Shown: positions 24,923 through 33,663, counted from the stretch's first letter. The stretch: 64,000 bases of DNA from Streptomyces canus (GCF_030815415.1 NZ_JAUSWW010000001.1:8122001-8186000), one strand, 5' to 3'. Numbers and translations are program-made. Notes: a model not told the origin generated them from the sequence alone.

Positions 24923-26059
24923 ATGAGCGTCGGCACGAGCAGCGCACCGGGAGCACGGGACGTGCGGCACCGGTCCGCGTCCGGCCCCGGTGACCTGGCC
25001 GGGCCCGGCATCGACCCCGACCTCCTGCCCGACGGACTGGTCGTCGCCGACGAGCACGGACGGGTTGTCTGCTTCAACGCCGCCGCCGAGCGCATCACCG
25101 CCGTACCGGCCGCCGAGGCCCTCGGACAGCGGCTCGACAAGGCGCTGCCGTTAGAGGACCTGGAAGGCCGGCGCTGGTGGCAGGTGACGGACCCCTACGG
25201 GGGGCTCGCCATTCGGCGCCGCCAGCCCGAGCGGAATCTGCTCCTTCCCGGCGGACATGAGGTCCTCGTCTCCGCGCAGTACGTGCGCACCGAGCCCCTC
25301 GGGCCCGTCCACCGCGTCGTCGTGTGCCTCCGCGACACCGAGGCCCGGCGCCGCACCGAGCGCAGTCACGCCGAACTGATCGCCACCGTCGCCCATGAAC
25401 TGCGCTCACCCCTCACCTCCGTCAAGGGCTTCACCGCCACGCTGCTCGCGAAGTGGGAACGGTTCACCGACGACCAGAAGCGGCTGATGCTGGAGACCGT
25501 CGACGCGGACGCCGACCGGGTCACCCGGCTCATCGCCGAGCTGCTCGACATCTCGCGCATCGACTCCGGACGCCTGGAGGTGCGGCGCCAGCCCGTCGAC
25601 ATCGGGGCCGCGGTGGGGCGGCACATCCAGGCCTACGTCGCCGCCGGGCAGACCGCCGACCGGTTCCTGCTGCGCATCGAGCAGCCGCTGCCCATGCTGT
25701 GGGCCGACCCCGACAAGATCGACCAGGTGCTCAGCAACCTGCTCGAAAATGCCGTGCGCCACGGCGAGGGAACGGTCACGATTGACGTCACGCCCTCGGC
25801 GTCGCCCCGGGAAGGGGAGGACGTCGGTACGTCGGTCACGGTGAGCGACGAGGGGTCCGGCATCCCGGAGGAGTCCATGAACCGCGTCTTCACCCGCTTC
25901 TGGCGGGGCAGCAAGCGCGGCGGCACGGGCCTCGGGCTGTACATCGTCAAGGGCATCGTCGAAGCCCACGGCGGCACCATCACCGTCGGCCGCGCCCCCG
26001 AGGGCGGCGCGGAGTTCCGATTTACGTTGCCCGTGGCGGCGCCGGCGTATCTCGCCTAG
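24923..26059 (+). CDS. Orphan soluble PAS-domain sensor histidine kinase containing a TTA codon
   Basis: 378 aa. A PAS sensor (about residues 30-135: DGLVVADEHGRVVCFNAAAE and following), HisKA with phospho-acceptor His158 in VAHELRSPLTSVKGF, and HATPase_c with N box LSNLLENAVRHGEG, G1 VSDEGSGIPEE and G2 GTGLGLYIVKG. No membrane helix or signal is visible, so it is cytoplasmic. No response-regulator gene is adjacent. A TTA leucine codon at 25151-25153 (codon 77) makes translation potentially dependent on the bldA tRNA and therefore developmentally timed. GTG at 24908 is an alternative start. pheS follows 139 nt downstream. Confidence 0.92.
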   Translation: MSVGTSSAPGARDVRHRSASGPGDLAGPGIDPDLLPDGLVVADEHGRVVCFNAAAERITAVPAAEALGQRLDKALPLEDLEGRRWWQVTDPYGGLAIRRRQPERNLLLPGGHEVLVSAQYVRTEPLGPVHRVVVCLRDTEARRRTERSHAELIATVAHELRSPLTSVKGFTATLLAKWERFTDDQKRLMLETVDADADRVTRLIAELLDISRIDSGRLEVRRQPVDIGAAVGRHIQAYVAAGQTADRFLLRIEQPLPMLWADPDKIDQVLSNLLENAVRHGEGTVTIDVTPSASPREGEDVGTSVTVSDEGSGIPEESMNRVFTRFWRGSKRGGTGLGLYIVKGIVEAHGGTITVGRAPEGGAEFRFTLPVAAPAYLA

Positions 26060-26198
26060 CGGCCCACGGGCGCATGCGTACACCCCCACCCCGTTAGACT
26101 CGGCCTTTGGCACCTTTGTGTCCCATGGACGGCCCTCTGACCTCTGTGTGAGTCGGTGACGGGGACCTTCAGCCAGCCAATCGGAAGCACGGGAAGAG

Positions 26199-27320
26199 AT
26201 GTCGGCACCGAACAAGTCGTACGACCCTGTAGAGGTCGAGGCGTTGAAGCCAGAAGAGATCGAGCGCATGCGGGACGAGGCGCTCGCCGCCTTCGCCGCC
26301 GCGGACTCCCTCGACGCGCTCCAGGAGGCCAAGGTCGCCCACACCGGCGGCACCTCGCCGCTGGCCCTCGCCAACCGCGAGATCGGCGCCCTGCCCCCGC
26401 AGGCCAAGGCCGCCGCCGGAAAGCTCGTCGGACAGGCACGCGGCGCCGTGAACAAGGCGCTCGCAGGCCGTCAGACCGAGCTCGAGGCCGAGCGCGACGC
26501 GCGGGTCCTGGTCGAGGAGTCGGTGGACGTCACGCTGCCGTACGACCGTGTACCGGCCGGCGCCCGCCACCCGCTCACCACCCTGTCGGAGCGCATCGAG
26601 GACGTCTTCGTGGCCATGGGCTACGAGGTCGCCGAGGGCCCGCAGGTCGAGGCCGAGTGGTTCAACTTCGACGCCCTCAACATCGGCCCGGACCACCCGG
26701 CCCGCGGCGAGGCCGACACCTTCTTCGTGCAGGGCCCCGAAGGCGGCACCGAGTCCGGCGTCGTGCTGCGCACCCACACCTCGCCCGTGCAGATCCGCTC
26801 GCTGCTCGACCGCGAGCTGCCGGTGTACGTGATCTGCCCCGGTGTCGTCTACCGCACCGACGAGCTGGACGCCACGCACACCCCGGTCTTCCGCCAGGTC
26901 GAGCTGCTGGCCGTCGACGAGGGCCTCACCATGGCCGACCTCAAGGGCACCATGGACCACATGGTCCAGTCCCTGTTCGGCGAGGGCATGAAGACCCGGC
27001 TGCGGCCGAACTTCTTCCCCTTCACCGAGCCGTCCGCCGAGATGGACATGGTCTGCTACGTCTGCCGCGGCGAGTCCGTCGGCAACCCCGACCGCCCCTG
27101 CCGTACCTGCTCCAGCGAGGGCTGGATCGAGCTCGGCGGCTGCGGCATGGTCAACCCCAAGGTGCTGACCGCCTGCGGCGTCGACCCGGAGAAGTACAGC
27201 GGGTTCGCCTTCGGGTTCGGCATCGAGCGGATGCTGATGTTCCGCCACAACGTCGAAGACATGCGAGACATGGTCGAGGGTGACGTCCGGTTCACTCGGC
27301 CGTTCGGGATGGAGATCTGA
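26199..27320 (+). CDS. pheS: Phenylalanyl-tRNA synthetase alpha subunit
   Basis: 373 aa. An N-terminal coiled-coil tRNA-binding arm (about residues 1-100) precedes the class II catalytic core: motif 1 HPLTTLSERIEDVFVAMGY, motif 2 region HTSPVQIRSLLD with VYRTDELDATHTPVFRQVE, FFPFTEPSAEMD, and motif 3 GFGIERMLMF. With PheT it forms the alpha2-beta2 enzyme charging tRNA-Phe. ATG at 26199 follows GGGAAGAG. Its stop overlaps the pheT ATG by 1 nt (TGATG). A -10-like TAGACT near 26095 may be its promoter. I saw no T-box or Phe-rich leader peptide. Confidence 0.97.
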   Translation: MSAPNKSYDPVEVEALKPEEIERMRDEALAAFAAADSLDALQEAKVAHTGGTSPLALANREIGALPPQAKAAAGKLVGQARGAVNKALAGRQTELEAERDARVLVEESVDVTLPYDRVPAGARHPLTTLSERIEDVFVAMGYEVAEGPQVEAEWFNFDALNIGPDHPARGEADTFFVQGPEGGTESGVVLRTHTSPVQIRSLLDRELPVYVICPGVVYRTDELDATHTPVFRQVELLAVDEGLTMADLKGTMDHMVQSLFGEGMKTRLRPNFFPFTEPSAEMDMVCYVCRGESVGNPDRPCRTCSSEGWIELGGCGMVNPKVLTACGVDPEKYSGFAFGFGIERMLMFRHNVEDMRDMVEGDVRFTRPFGMEI

Positions 27321-29830
27321 TGCGGGTCCCGCTTTCCTGGCTGCGGGAGTACGTCGACCTGCCGGCGACCGAAACCGGCCGTGACGTCCAGGCCAAGCTC
27401 ATTTCGGCGGGCCTCGAGGTCGAGACCGTCGAGCACCTCGGTGCCGACCTCAAGGGCCCCCTCGTCGTCGGCCAGGTGCTGACCATCGAGGAGCTGACCG
27501 AGTTCAAGAAGCCCATCCGCTTCTGCACCGTGAACGTCGGCCACGCCAACGGCACCGGCGAGCCGCAGGAGATCGTCTGCGGCGCCCGCAACTTCGCCGT
27601 CGGCGACAAGGTCGTCGTGGTCCTCCCCGGTGCCACCCTGCCGGGCGGCTTCTCGATCTCCGCGCGCAAGACGTACGGCAAGACGTCCCACGGCATGATC
27701 TGCTCCGGCGACGAGCTGGGCATGGGCGACGACGGCAGCCACGGCATCATCGTGCTGCCGCCGGAGACCGAGGTCGGCAAGGACGCCATCGAGCTGCTCG
27801 AACTGGTCGACGAGGTCCTGGACATCGCCGTCACCGCCAACCGCGGCGACTGTCTGTCCATCCGCGGCGTCGCCCGCGAGACCGCCATCGCCTACGGCCT
27901 GCCGCTGCGCGACCCGGCGCTCCTGGACGTCCCGGGCCCCAACGCGTACGGCTACCCGGTGCAGGTCTCCGAGCCGCTCGGCTGCGACCGCTTCACGGCC
28001 CGTACGGTGAGCGGTCTCAGCCCCGAGGCCCGCTCCCCGCTCTGGCTCCAGCGCCGGCTCCAGAAGGTCGGCATGCGCCCGATCTCGCTCGCCGTCGACA
28101 TCACCAACTACGTGATGATGGAGCTCGGCCAGCCGCTGCACGCCTACGACCGCAAGCTGGTCCAGGGCACCATCGGCGTCCGCCGGGCCGGTGAGGGCGA
28201 GGAGATCGTCACCCTCGACGGCGCCAAGCGGAAGCTGCACGCCGAGGACCTGGTCATCACCGACGAGCGCGGCCCGATCGGCCTCGCGGGTGTCATGGGA
28301 GGCGCGAACACCGAGATCGCCGACCACGAGGAAGCCGAAGGCACGACCGACGTGGTCATCGAGGCCGCGCACTTCGACGCGGTCTCCATCGCCCGTACGG
28401 CCCGGCGCCACAAGCTCTCCTCCGAGGCGTCCCGGCGCTTCGAGCGCGGTGTCGACCCGGCGGCCGCCGCGGCCGCGGCCCAGCGCACCGTCGACCTCCT
28501 CGTGCTGCTCGCGGGCGGCACCGCCGACGCCGGTGTCACCGAGGTCGCCGCACCGTCGGCGCCGCACAGCATCGCCGTCGCGGCCGACCACCCCGACAAG
28601 GTCGCGGGTGTGGAGTACGGCCGCGAGACCGTCGTACGCCGTCTCCAGCAGGTCGGCTGCGATGTGTACGGGCAGGACGAGCTGATCGTCACCGTGCCGT
28701 CCTGGCGTCCCGACCTCACCGAGGTCAACGACCTGGCCGAAGAGGTCATCCGCCTGGAGGGCTACGAGAACCTGCCCTCCACGCTGCCCAAGCCCCCCTC
28801 GGGCCGCGGCCTCACCCACCGGCAGCGGCTGCACCGCCGCGTCGGCCGGGCGCTGGCCGGTGCCGGGTACGTCGAGGCGCCGAACTACCCCTTCCTCGGT
28901 GAGCAGGTCTTCGACCAGCTTCTGCTGGAGGCCGACGACCCGGCCCGCCGCGTCGTCAAGCTGACCAACCCGCTCAACGACGAGGAGCCCGCGCTCCGTA
29001 CGTCGCTGCTGCCGGGTCTCCTCGGTGCGCTGCGGCGCAACGACGGACGGGGCTCGCACGACCTGGCCCTCTTCGAGACGGGCCTGGTCTTCAACCCGCG
29101 CGAGGAGCAGCGCGTCGCCGTTTCGCTGCCCGTCGACCGGCGTCCCACGGACGAGGAGCTCGCCTCGCTGAACGCCGCGCTGCCCGCGCAGCCGCGGCAT
29201 GTGGCGGCCGTTCTCGCGGGCGCCCGTGAGCAGGCCGGCTGGTGGGGCAAGGGCCGTCCGGCGGACTGGGCCGACGCGATCGAGGCGGCCCGGGCCGTCG
29301 CCCGTGAGGCCGGTGCCGAACTGGTCGTCCGCGGTGGGCAGTACGGGCCGTGGCACCCGGGGCGGTGCGCCGAGCTCGTGGTCGTCGCCGAGGGCGTGGA
29401 GAAGGTCGTCGGGCACGCCGGTGAGCTGCACCCGCGGGTCGTGAAGGCGTTCGGGCTGCCCGCGCGCACCTCCGCGATGGAGCTGGACCTGGATGCGCTG
29501 GAGGCCGTCGGCGACGACACGCCTCGGGCGCCGGGCATCTCCACGTTCCCTGTCGCCACGCAGGATGTGGCGCTGGTCGTGGACCAGTTCGTGCCGCATG
29601 CCGAGGTCGAGGACGCGCTGCGTGAGGGTGCGGGTTCGCTTCTTGAGGCGATCCGGTTGTTCGACGTGTACGAGAACGCGGAGCAGCTGGGGGACGGCAA
29701 GAAGTCGCTCGCGTACGCGTTGCGGTTCCGGGCGGCTGATCGCACTCTGACCGTGGATGAGGCTTCAGCTGCGAGGGATGCGGCTGTTGCCCTTGCGGGT
29801 GAGCGTACGGGAGCGGTCCTGCGCGGCTGA
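27320..29830 (+). CDS. pheT: Phenylalanyl-tRNA synthetase beta subunit
   Basis: 836 aa, full length. Domain order is typical: an OB/tRNA-binding domain (about 40-150, VVGQVLTIEELTEF to GDELGMGDDGSHGI), B3/B4 editing region with RPISLAVDITNYVMMELGQPLHAYD and SSEASRRFERGVD, B5 domain, the core containing NPLNDEEPALRTSLLPGLL, and the C-terminal anticodon-binding FDX-ACB (about 740-836, STFPVATQDVALVVD onwards). It edits mischarged Tyr-tRNA-Phe and binds tRNA. It is translationally coupled to pheS. Confidence 0.97.
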   Translation: MRVPLSWLREYVDLPATETGRDVQAKLISAGLEVETVEHLGADLKGPLVVGQVLTIEELTEFKKPIRFCTVNVGHANGTGEPQEIVCGARNFAVGDKVVVVLPGATLPGGFSISARKTYGKTSHGMICSGDELGMGDDGSHGIIVLPPETEVGKDAIELLELVDEVLDIAVTANRGDCLSIRGVARETAIAYGLPLRDPALLDVPGPNAYGYPVQVSEPLGCDRFTARTVSGLSPEARSPLWLQRRLQKVGMRPISLAVDITNYVMMELGQPLHAYDRKLVQGTIGVRRAGEGEEIVTLDGAKRKLHAEDLVITDERGPIGLAGVMGGANTEIADHEEAEGTTDVVIEAAHFDAVSIARTARRHKLSSEASRRFERGVDPAAAAAAAQRTVDLLVLLAGGTADAGVTEVAAPSAPHSIAVAADHPDKVAGVEYGRETVVRRLQQVGCDVYGQDELIVTVPSWRPDLTEVNDLAEEVIRLEGYENLPSTLPKPPSGRGLTHRQRLHRRVGRALAGAGYVEAPNYPFLGEQVFDQLLLEADDPARRVVKLTNPLNDEEPALRTSLLPGLLGALRRNDGRGSHDLALFETGLVFNPREEQRVAVSLPVDRRPTDEELASLNAALPAQPRHVAAVLAGAREQAGWWGKGRPADWADAIEAARAVAREAGAELVVRGGQYGPWHPGRCAELVVVAEGVEKVVGHAGELHPRVVKAFGLPARTSAMELDLDALEAVGDDTPRAPGISTFPVATQDVALVVDQFVPHAEVEDALREGAGSLLEAIRLFDVYENAEQLGDGKKSLAYALRFRAADRTLTVDEASAARDAAVALAGERTGAVLRG

Positions 29831-29856
29831 TGTCGTGTGCCGGGTGCGGGTGAGCT

Positions 29857-29910
29857 GTGGCTGGTCGCGCCCACGCGGCGGAGCCGCAAATCGACACAGC
29901 CCCGCACCCC
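29857..29910 (-). repeat. Intergenic hairpin repeat, copy 2 (reverse orientation)
   Basis: Reverse-complement copy of the family: on the plus strand it reads GTGGCTGGTCGCGCCCACGC, then GGCGGAGCCGC and CGACACAGCCCCGC. It lies 27 nt after the pheT stop. It is the only inverted copy among six; the short GGGTGCGGG segment before it and CCCGCACCCC at its end extend the stem. Confidence 0.75.
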
Positions 29911-29994
29911 TGAGGGGCGCGTGCAGTCACCTCACTCAATTGAGTGACATTTCCTGGTGATCTGGTCCTTCCGGGTCATGCTGTCGACAGAATC

Positions 29995-30018
29995 GGACCG
30001 GCCCTTCGGGGTCGGTCC
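29995..30018 (+). terminator. Terminator-like hairpin between pheT and the PP2C gene
   Basis: GGACCGGCCC, a TTC loop region and GGGGTCGGTCC form a stem of about ten pairs with one G-U, followed by TTCTGTG. It probably ends the pheST transcript. Because it lies 37-60 nt before the chosen PP2C start, it also argues against the longer reading frame that begins at 29944. Confidence 0.65.
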
Positions 30019-30054
30019 TTCTGTGCTGTCTGGGCCTATTGGGGGGCCATCGGC

Positions 30055-31122
30055 ATGATCCGTATCAGGGGTCGGCTTCCCCGCAGGGTGCTCTCGCTGG
30101 GGTTGCCCACCGCGTGGGGGGCCGTGGCGGTCTCGTACAAGCTGACCTGTCCGCTCGCCCAGCAGACCGGCTTCGAGGCACGCCTCGCGACCAGTGCCGT
30201 GTTCTTCGCCGTCGGCACCGGGCTGATCCTTCACGTCCGGCATGCGCTGTTGCGCGAACTCCGGCAGATCCGGCAGGTGGCCGGTGCCGCGCAGAGTGCC
30301 CTGCTGCGACCGCTCCCGCCCCGCGTCGAGGGGCTGGACATCGCCGCCGCCCAGCTCTCCGCGGACCGCGGTGCCTCTGTCGGCGGTGACCTGTACGAGG
30401 TGATCGCCACCGAGTACGGCGTACGGGTCGTCATGGGTGACGTCCGTGGGCACGGCCTCGCCGCTCTCGGTACCGTCGCCGCCGTCCTCGGCAGCTTCCG
30501 TGAGGCCGTCCATGACGAGCCCGAACTCGGCGGTGTGCTGCGCCGGTTGGAGCGCGCGCTGGGCAGACATCTGCGCGAGCGGGCCCGGGACGACGACGCG
30601 GTCGCCGAGGAGTTCGTCACCGTACTGCTTCTGGAGATCGGCCGGGACGGCGACGTATGCGCACTGAACTGCGGCCACCCGTGGCCGTACCTGCTGAGCG
30701 GCGCCCGGGTCGACCCCCTGACCCGAGCGGATCCCCTCCCTCCGCTCGGGCCGTTCCCGCTCCCGTCCGAACTGCCGCCCATGCAATGCGGCTTCCTGCT
30801 CCCCGGCGAATCCCTGGTCCTCCACACAGACGGAGCCGAGGATGCGCGAGACCCTCATGGCCGGTTCTTTTCCCTGCCGACGGCTTTGGCGAAAGCCGCA
30901 GGCGAGCCTCCTCAAGCGGTTCTCGGTTCTGTTTTCGCAGACCTGTTGCGCCACGCGGCGGGGGCTCCCGCCGATGACATCGCCCTACTGGTACTGCGAA
31001 ACGAGCGTTGCCAGAGGTATGCCTCAGGGGCGCGGGGCTGTATCGACATGCGGCTCCGCCGCGTGGGCGCGACCAGCCGCATCGCAGCCGCAGCCGACAA
31101 CGCACCTTTAGACACCCGGTGA
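30055..31122 (+). CDS. Membrane-anchored PP2C/SpoIIE-family serine/threonine phosphatase
   Basis: 355 aa from ATG at 30055. Two hydrophobic segments (about residues 10-30 and 42-62) precede a linker helix and a SpoIIE-type PP2C domain (about 95-325) with metal-binding motifs SVGGDLYEV, VVMGDVRGHGLAALG, LNCGHPWPYLL, LHTDGAEDARD and APADDIALLVL. Such phosphatases act on anti-anti-sigma factors in Streptomyces stress and development networks; partners are not evident here. The last roughly 30 residues are encoded by an intergenic-type repeat (31027-31083), so the original stop may have been lost. There is no anti-sigma kinase next door. Confidence 0.88.
   Translation: MIRIRGRLPRRVLSLGLPTAWGAVAVSYKLTCPLAQQTGFEARLATSAVFFAVGTGLILHVRHALLRELRQIRQVAGAAQSALLRPLPPRVEGLDIAAAQLSADRGASVGGDLYEVIATEYGVRVVMGDVRGHGLAALGTVAAVLGSFREAVHDEPELGGVLRRLERALGRHLRERARDDDAVAEEFVTVLLLEIGRDGDVCALNCGHPWPYLLSGARVDPLTRADPLPPLGPFPLPSELPPMQCGFLLPGESLVLHTDGAEDARDPHGRFFSLPTALAKAAGEPPQAVLGSVFADLLRHAAGAPADDIALLVLRNERCQRYASGARGCIDMRLRRVGATSRIAAAADNAPLDTR
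31027..31083 (+). repeat. Hairpin repeat, copy 3, inside the PP2C gene's 3' end
   Basis: GGGGCGCGGGGCTGTATCGA, then ATGCGGCTCCGCCGCGTGGG and CGCGACCAGCC, with the GCGGC-TCC-GCCGC hairpin. It lies in frame within the phosphatase reading frame and encodes residues such as GCIDMRLRRVGATS. Elsewhere the element is intergenic. Confidence 0.8.
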
Positions 31123-31325
31123 TTGGTCGTGCTGCCAAGCCGGCGGCAGCCGTCCGCCCCGCCACGGAGTGTCGGGCAGGCAGCTGGGCGGACGGCGCGG
31201 AGACGGGCCGCCGCACTGTACGAGGGGGGAGCCGGCGGCCCGGCCGGCCTCTTGCGAGGCATTTCAGTCAACCGGCTGGAAACTCTCCGCGACAGTGCGC
31301 GCACGCTACGGATTCGAGCACTCCG

Positions 31326-31342
31326 TTCACACCCCGTGTGAA
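31326..31342. promoter_or_regulatory. Palindrome TTCACAC-CCC-GTGTGAA upstream of the HTH/TPR regulator
   Basis: A perfect 7-bp inverted repeat with 3-nt spacer, followed 11 nt later by a -10-like TACTCT at 31354-31359, placing the palindrome at the -35 region. The gene starts at 31389. Its position suits a repressor operator, possibly autoregulatory; this is inference. Confidence 0.5.
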
Positions 31343-31388
31343 GCCACACCCACTACTCTGACGGCACCGAGCCACCCGGGGGGCATAT

Positions 31389-32729
31389 ATGCAGCCCAAC
31401 ACTCTGCTCGACGCGATCCTGGACGAAGCGGGAATCTCGCACGCGGGGTTGGCCGCACACGTGAACCAGGCCGGACGTGCGCGCGGGCTCGCGCTCCGGT
31501 ACGAACACACCGCCGTAGCACGATGGCTCAAGGGCCAGCGACCCCGCGGTCAGGTGCCCGACCTGATCTGCGAGGTGCTCGCCGCCCGGCTGCACCGCAC
31601 CGTCAACCTCGACGACATCGGCCTCGGTGTCCCCGGTGAGCCCTCCGCCCCGCACGTCACCTCGCTCTCCGGGTTCGTGGAGCGGGCCACCGCGCTGTGG
31701 CGCTCCGACGAGCAGCAGCGGCCGCACATACTGGGCGCCCCCGCGGTCACCGGCACGCCCGCGGTCATGCCGGTGTGGGAGTGGGAGAACCCGCCCGAGG
31801 ACGTCGATGTGTCGCGCGGAGGGCGGCACCGGGTCACCGCCGGCGACCTGGAGATGCTGCGTGCCGCCCGTACGCACTACGAGCAGATGTACCGCAAGGC
31901 CGGCGGCATCGCGACCCGCACCCGGATCGTCGGCTTCCTCAACGCCGAGGCCGCCCCGCTGCTGCGCGGCAGCTACACCGACGAGACGGGTCGTCAACTC
32001 CACCGGGCCACAGGCGGGTTGGTGGCCGTCGCCGGGATCTGTGCCTACGACTCCGACGCGCACGGTCTTGCCCAGCGGTACTTCCATCAGGCGCTGCGCC
32101 TGGCGAAGGCCAGCGGGGACAGGGGGCTCGGCGCCTATGTGATCGCGCTCCTCGTCAACCAGTCGCTGTTCATGCGGGAGAACCGGCAGGCCGTCGCCTT
32201 CGCGGAGGCCGCGCTGCGTGCCGCGGGCCGGCACATCACCCCCGCGCTCGCCTCCGACCTGTACGCGATGCAGGCGAAGGCGTACGCGCACCTCGGCGAC
32301 GGCACGAGCGCGCTGTCCTGCATCCGGCGTGCCGAGCAGGCCGCCGAACGCATCCGGCGGGGATACGAACCCGACGAAACCGGCTATGTCCAGCCGGGGT
32401 TGGTCAATGTCCAGGTGGCGGAGGCGCTGCTCAGCCTCGGCGAGCTGGTGGCGGCGCGCGAGCATGCCTCCGTGGCCGTCGACAATCCGGCCCACGACCG
32501 GGGCCGGGTGCACCGGCTCGCGATGCTCAGCACGATCGAGCTGCGCCAGGGCAACGCCGACAAGGCGGTGGCCACCGCGGTGCAGATGGCCGAACAGGCC
32601 CGCGGGATGGAGTCCCAGCGTCTGCGCGACAGACTCCGCGCGGTACGCGAACACCTGGTCCGCAGCGGCTGTGCGGGCACGTCAGAAGCGGCCGAACTCA
32701 TCGACGGAGCTCTGCGCGTACCGCTGTAA
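31389..32729 (+). CDS. HTH regulator with tetratricopeptide-like C-terminus
   Basis: 446 aa. The N-terminus (LLDAILDEAGISHAGLAAHVNQAG and VARWLKGQRPRG) is a divergent XRE-type helix-turn-helix. Residues from about 190 to 430 are helical repeats of TPR character (LAQRYFHQALRLAKASGD, AVAFAEAALRAAG, AYAHLGDGTSALSCIRRAEQAAERI, and others). This architecture is shared by a Streptomyces family of developmental and antibiotic-production regulators (NsdA-like); the specific function is unknown. A ribosome binding site GGGGGG lies 5 nt before ATG, and a palindrome lies just upstream. The monocistronic unit ends with a CACCGC/GCGGTG hairpin after the stop. Confidence 0.82.
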   Translation: MQPNTLLDAILDEAGISHAGLAAHVNQAGRARGLALRYEHTAVARWLKGQRPRGQVPDLICEVLAARLHRTVNLDDIGLGVPGEPSAPHVTSLSGFVERATALWRSDEQQRPHILGAPAVTGTPAVMPVWEWENPPEDVDVSRGGRHRVTAGDLEMLRAARTHYEQMYRKAGGIATRTRIVGFLNAEAAPLLRGSYTDETGRQLHRATGGLVAVAGICAYDSDAHGLAQRYFHQALRLAKASGDRGLGAYVIALLVNQSLFMRENRQAVAFAEAALRAAGRHITPALASDLYAMQAKAYAHLGDGTSALSCIRRAEQAAERIRRGYEPDETGYVQPGLVNVQVAEALLSLGELVAAREHASVAVDNPAHDRGRVHRLAMLSTIELRQGNADKAVATAVQMAEQARGMESQRLRDRLRAVREHLVRSGCAGTSEAAELIDGALRVPL

Positions 32730-32836
32730 ACCCCTGTCAAGACACCGCGCTGCGGCGGTGAGAGGTCGTTCTGCGTCTGCTGCCGAACTGCTCCTGCTGC
32801 GATATTGCCACTTACTCAGCGGAAGGTGGCAGAACC

Positions 32837-33382
32837 GTGCAGTGGACGAAGCAGAACGAACAAACTGTGTATGAAAACCGCTGGTTCAGCGTCAACCTCG
32901 CGGATGTCGAGCTGCCGGACGGTCGGCACCTCGATCACTTTTTGATACGGCTGCGGCCCGTCGCCGTGGCCACGGTGGTGAACGAGGCCAATGAGGTCCT
33001 CCTCCTGTGGCGCCACCGCTTCATCACCGATAGTTGGGGGTGGGAACTGGCCGCGGGCGTCGTCGAGGACGGCGAGGACATCGTGTGCGCGGCCGCCAGG
33101 GAACTCGAGGAAGAGACCGGCTGGCGACCGGGACCTCTGCACCACCTCATGAGCGTGGAACCGTCCAACGGACTCACCGACGCCCGGCACCACATCTACT
33201 GGGCCGAGGAGGGCCAGTACGTCGGACACCCCGTGGACGACTTCGAGTCGGACCGCCGGGAATGGGTCCCCCTCAAGCTCGTCCCCGACATGGTCGCCCG
33301 CGGGGAGGTCCCGGCCGCCAACATGGCGGCCGCATTACTCCTGCTGCACCATCTCAGGCTCGGGCAGGACGCTTTGCCCTGA
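32837..33382 (+). CDS. Nudix hydrolase containing a TTA codon
   Basis: 181 aa. A Nudix box is present in full: G-x5-E-x7-REL-x-EE-x-G, in GVVEDGEDIVCAAARELEEETGW (about residues 74-96). It probably hydrolyses a nucleoside diphosphate linked to another moiety (ADP-ribose-like); the substrate is not readable. GTG at 32837 follows GGAAGG. A TTA leucine codon at 33335-33337 (codon 167) makes completion of translation potentially bldA-dependent. It is convergent with the small membrane protein gene, which also carries a TTA codon. Confidence 0.9.
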   Translation: MQWTKQNEQTVYENRWFSVNLADVELPDGRHLDHFLIRLRPVAVATVVNEANEVLLLWRHRFITDSWGWELAAGVVEDGEDIVCAAARELEEETGWRPGPLHHLMSVEPSNGLTDARHHIYWAEEGQYVGHPVDDFESDRREWVPLKLVPDMVARGEVPAANMAAALLLLHHLRLGQDALP

Positions 33383-33405
33383 ATCCCCCCACCGCGTCCC
33401 GCGCT

Positions 33406-33663
33406 CTAGTGCCCGATGGCCTGCCAGACCGTCGCGATCAGCGCGCCCACGGCCGTGACGGCCGCGACGGCGGGCAGGGGCCAACGGGCGTGCTCCAGTA
33501 CGACGATGCGTGCGCTGAGGTCGTCCAGTTCCTTGTCCGTCTCCTCCGTGCGATGGCTGAGCAGAGCGAGCCCTCCCTCGACGCGCGCGTACGCGACATC
33601 GAGTCGGCGGCGTAACTCTGCGAGTTCTCCATGGACCACGGGATGCTCCGGGTCGGCGGTCAC
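33406..33663 (-). CDS. Small coiled-coil membrane protein with a TTA codon
   Basis: 85 aa from a GTG at 33663 with AAAGGAG eight nt upstream, which decides the start. Residues about 10-62 are a heptad-like helix (ELAELRRRLDVAYARVEGGL, then EETDKELDDLSARIVVLEHA), followed by one membrane helix WPLPAVAAVTAVGALIATVW at the C-terminus: a tail-anchored coiled-coil. No known family is recognised. A TTA codon lies at 33615-33613 (codon 17), very early, a position at which bldA dependence is usually strong. It is downstream of the hydroxybutyryl-CoA dehydrogenase on the same strand but separated by a terminator. Confidence 0.78.
   Translation of the reverse strand: MTADPEHPVVHGELAELRRRLDVAYARVEGGLALLSHRTEETDKELDDLSARIVVLEHARWPLPAVAAVTAVGALIATVWQAIGH

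Noticed and set aside
26060..26198. T-box or phenylalanine leader peptide before pheS
   Set aside because: No T-box sequence or stem architecture was seen. A short ATG frame at about 26125 encodes MDGPLTSV with no Phe.
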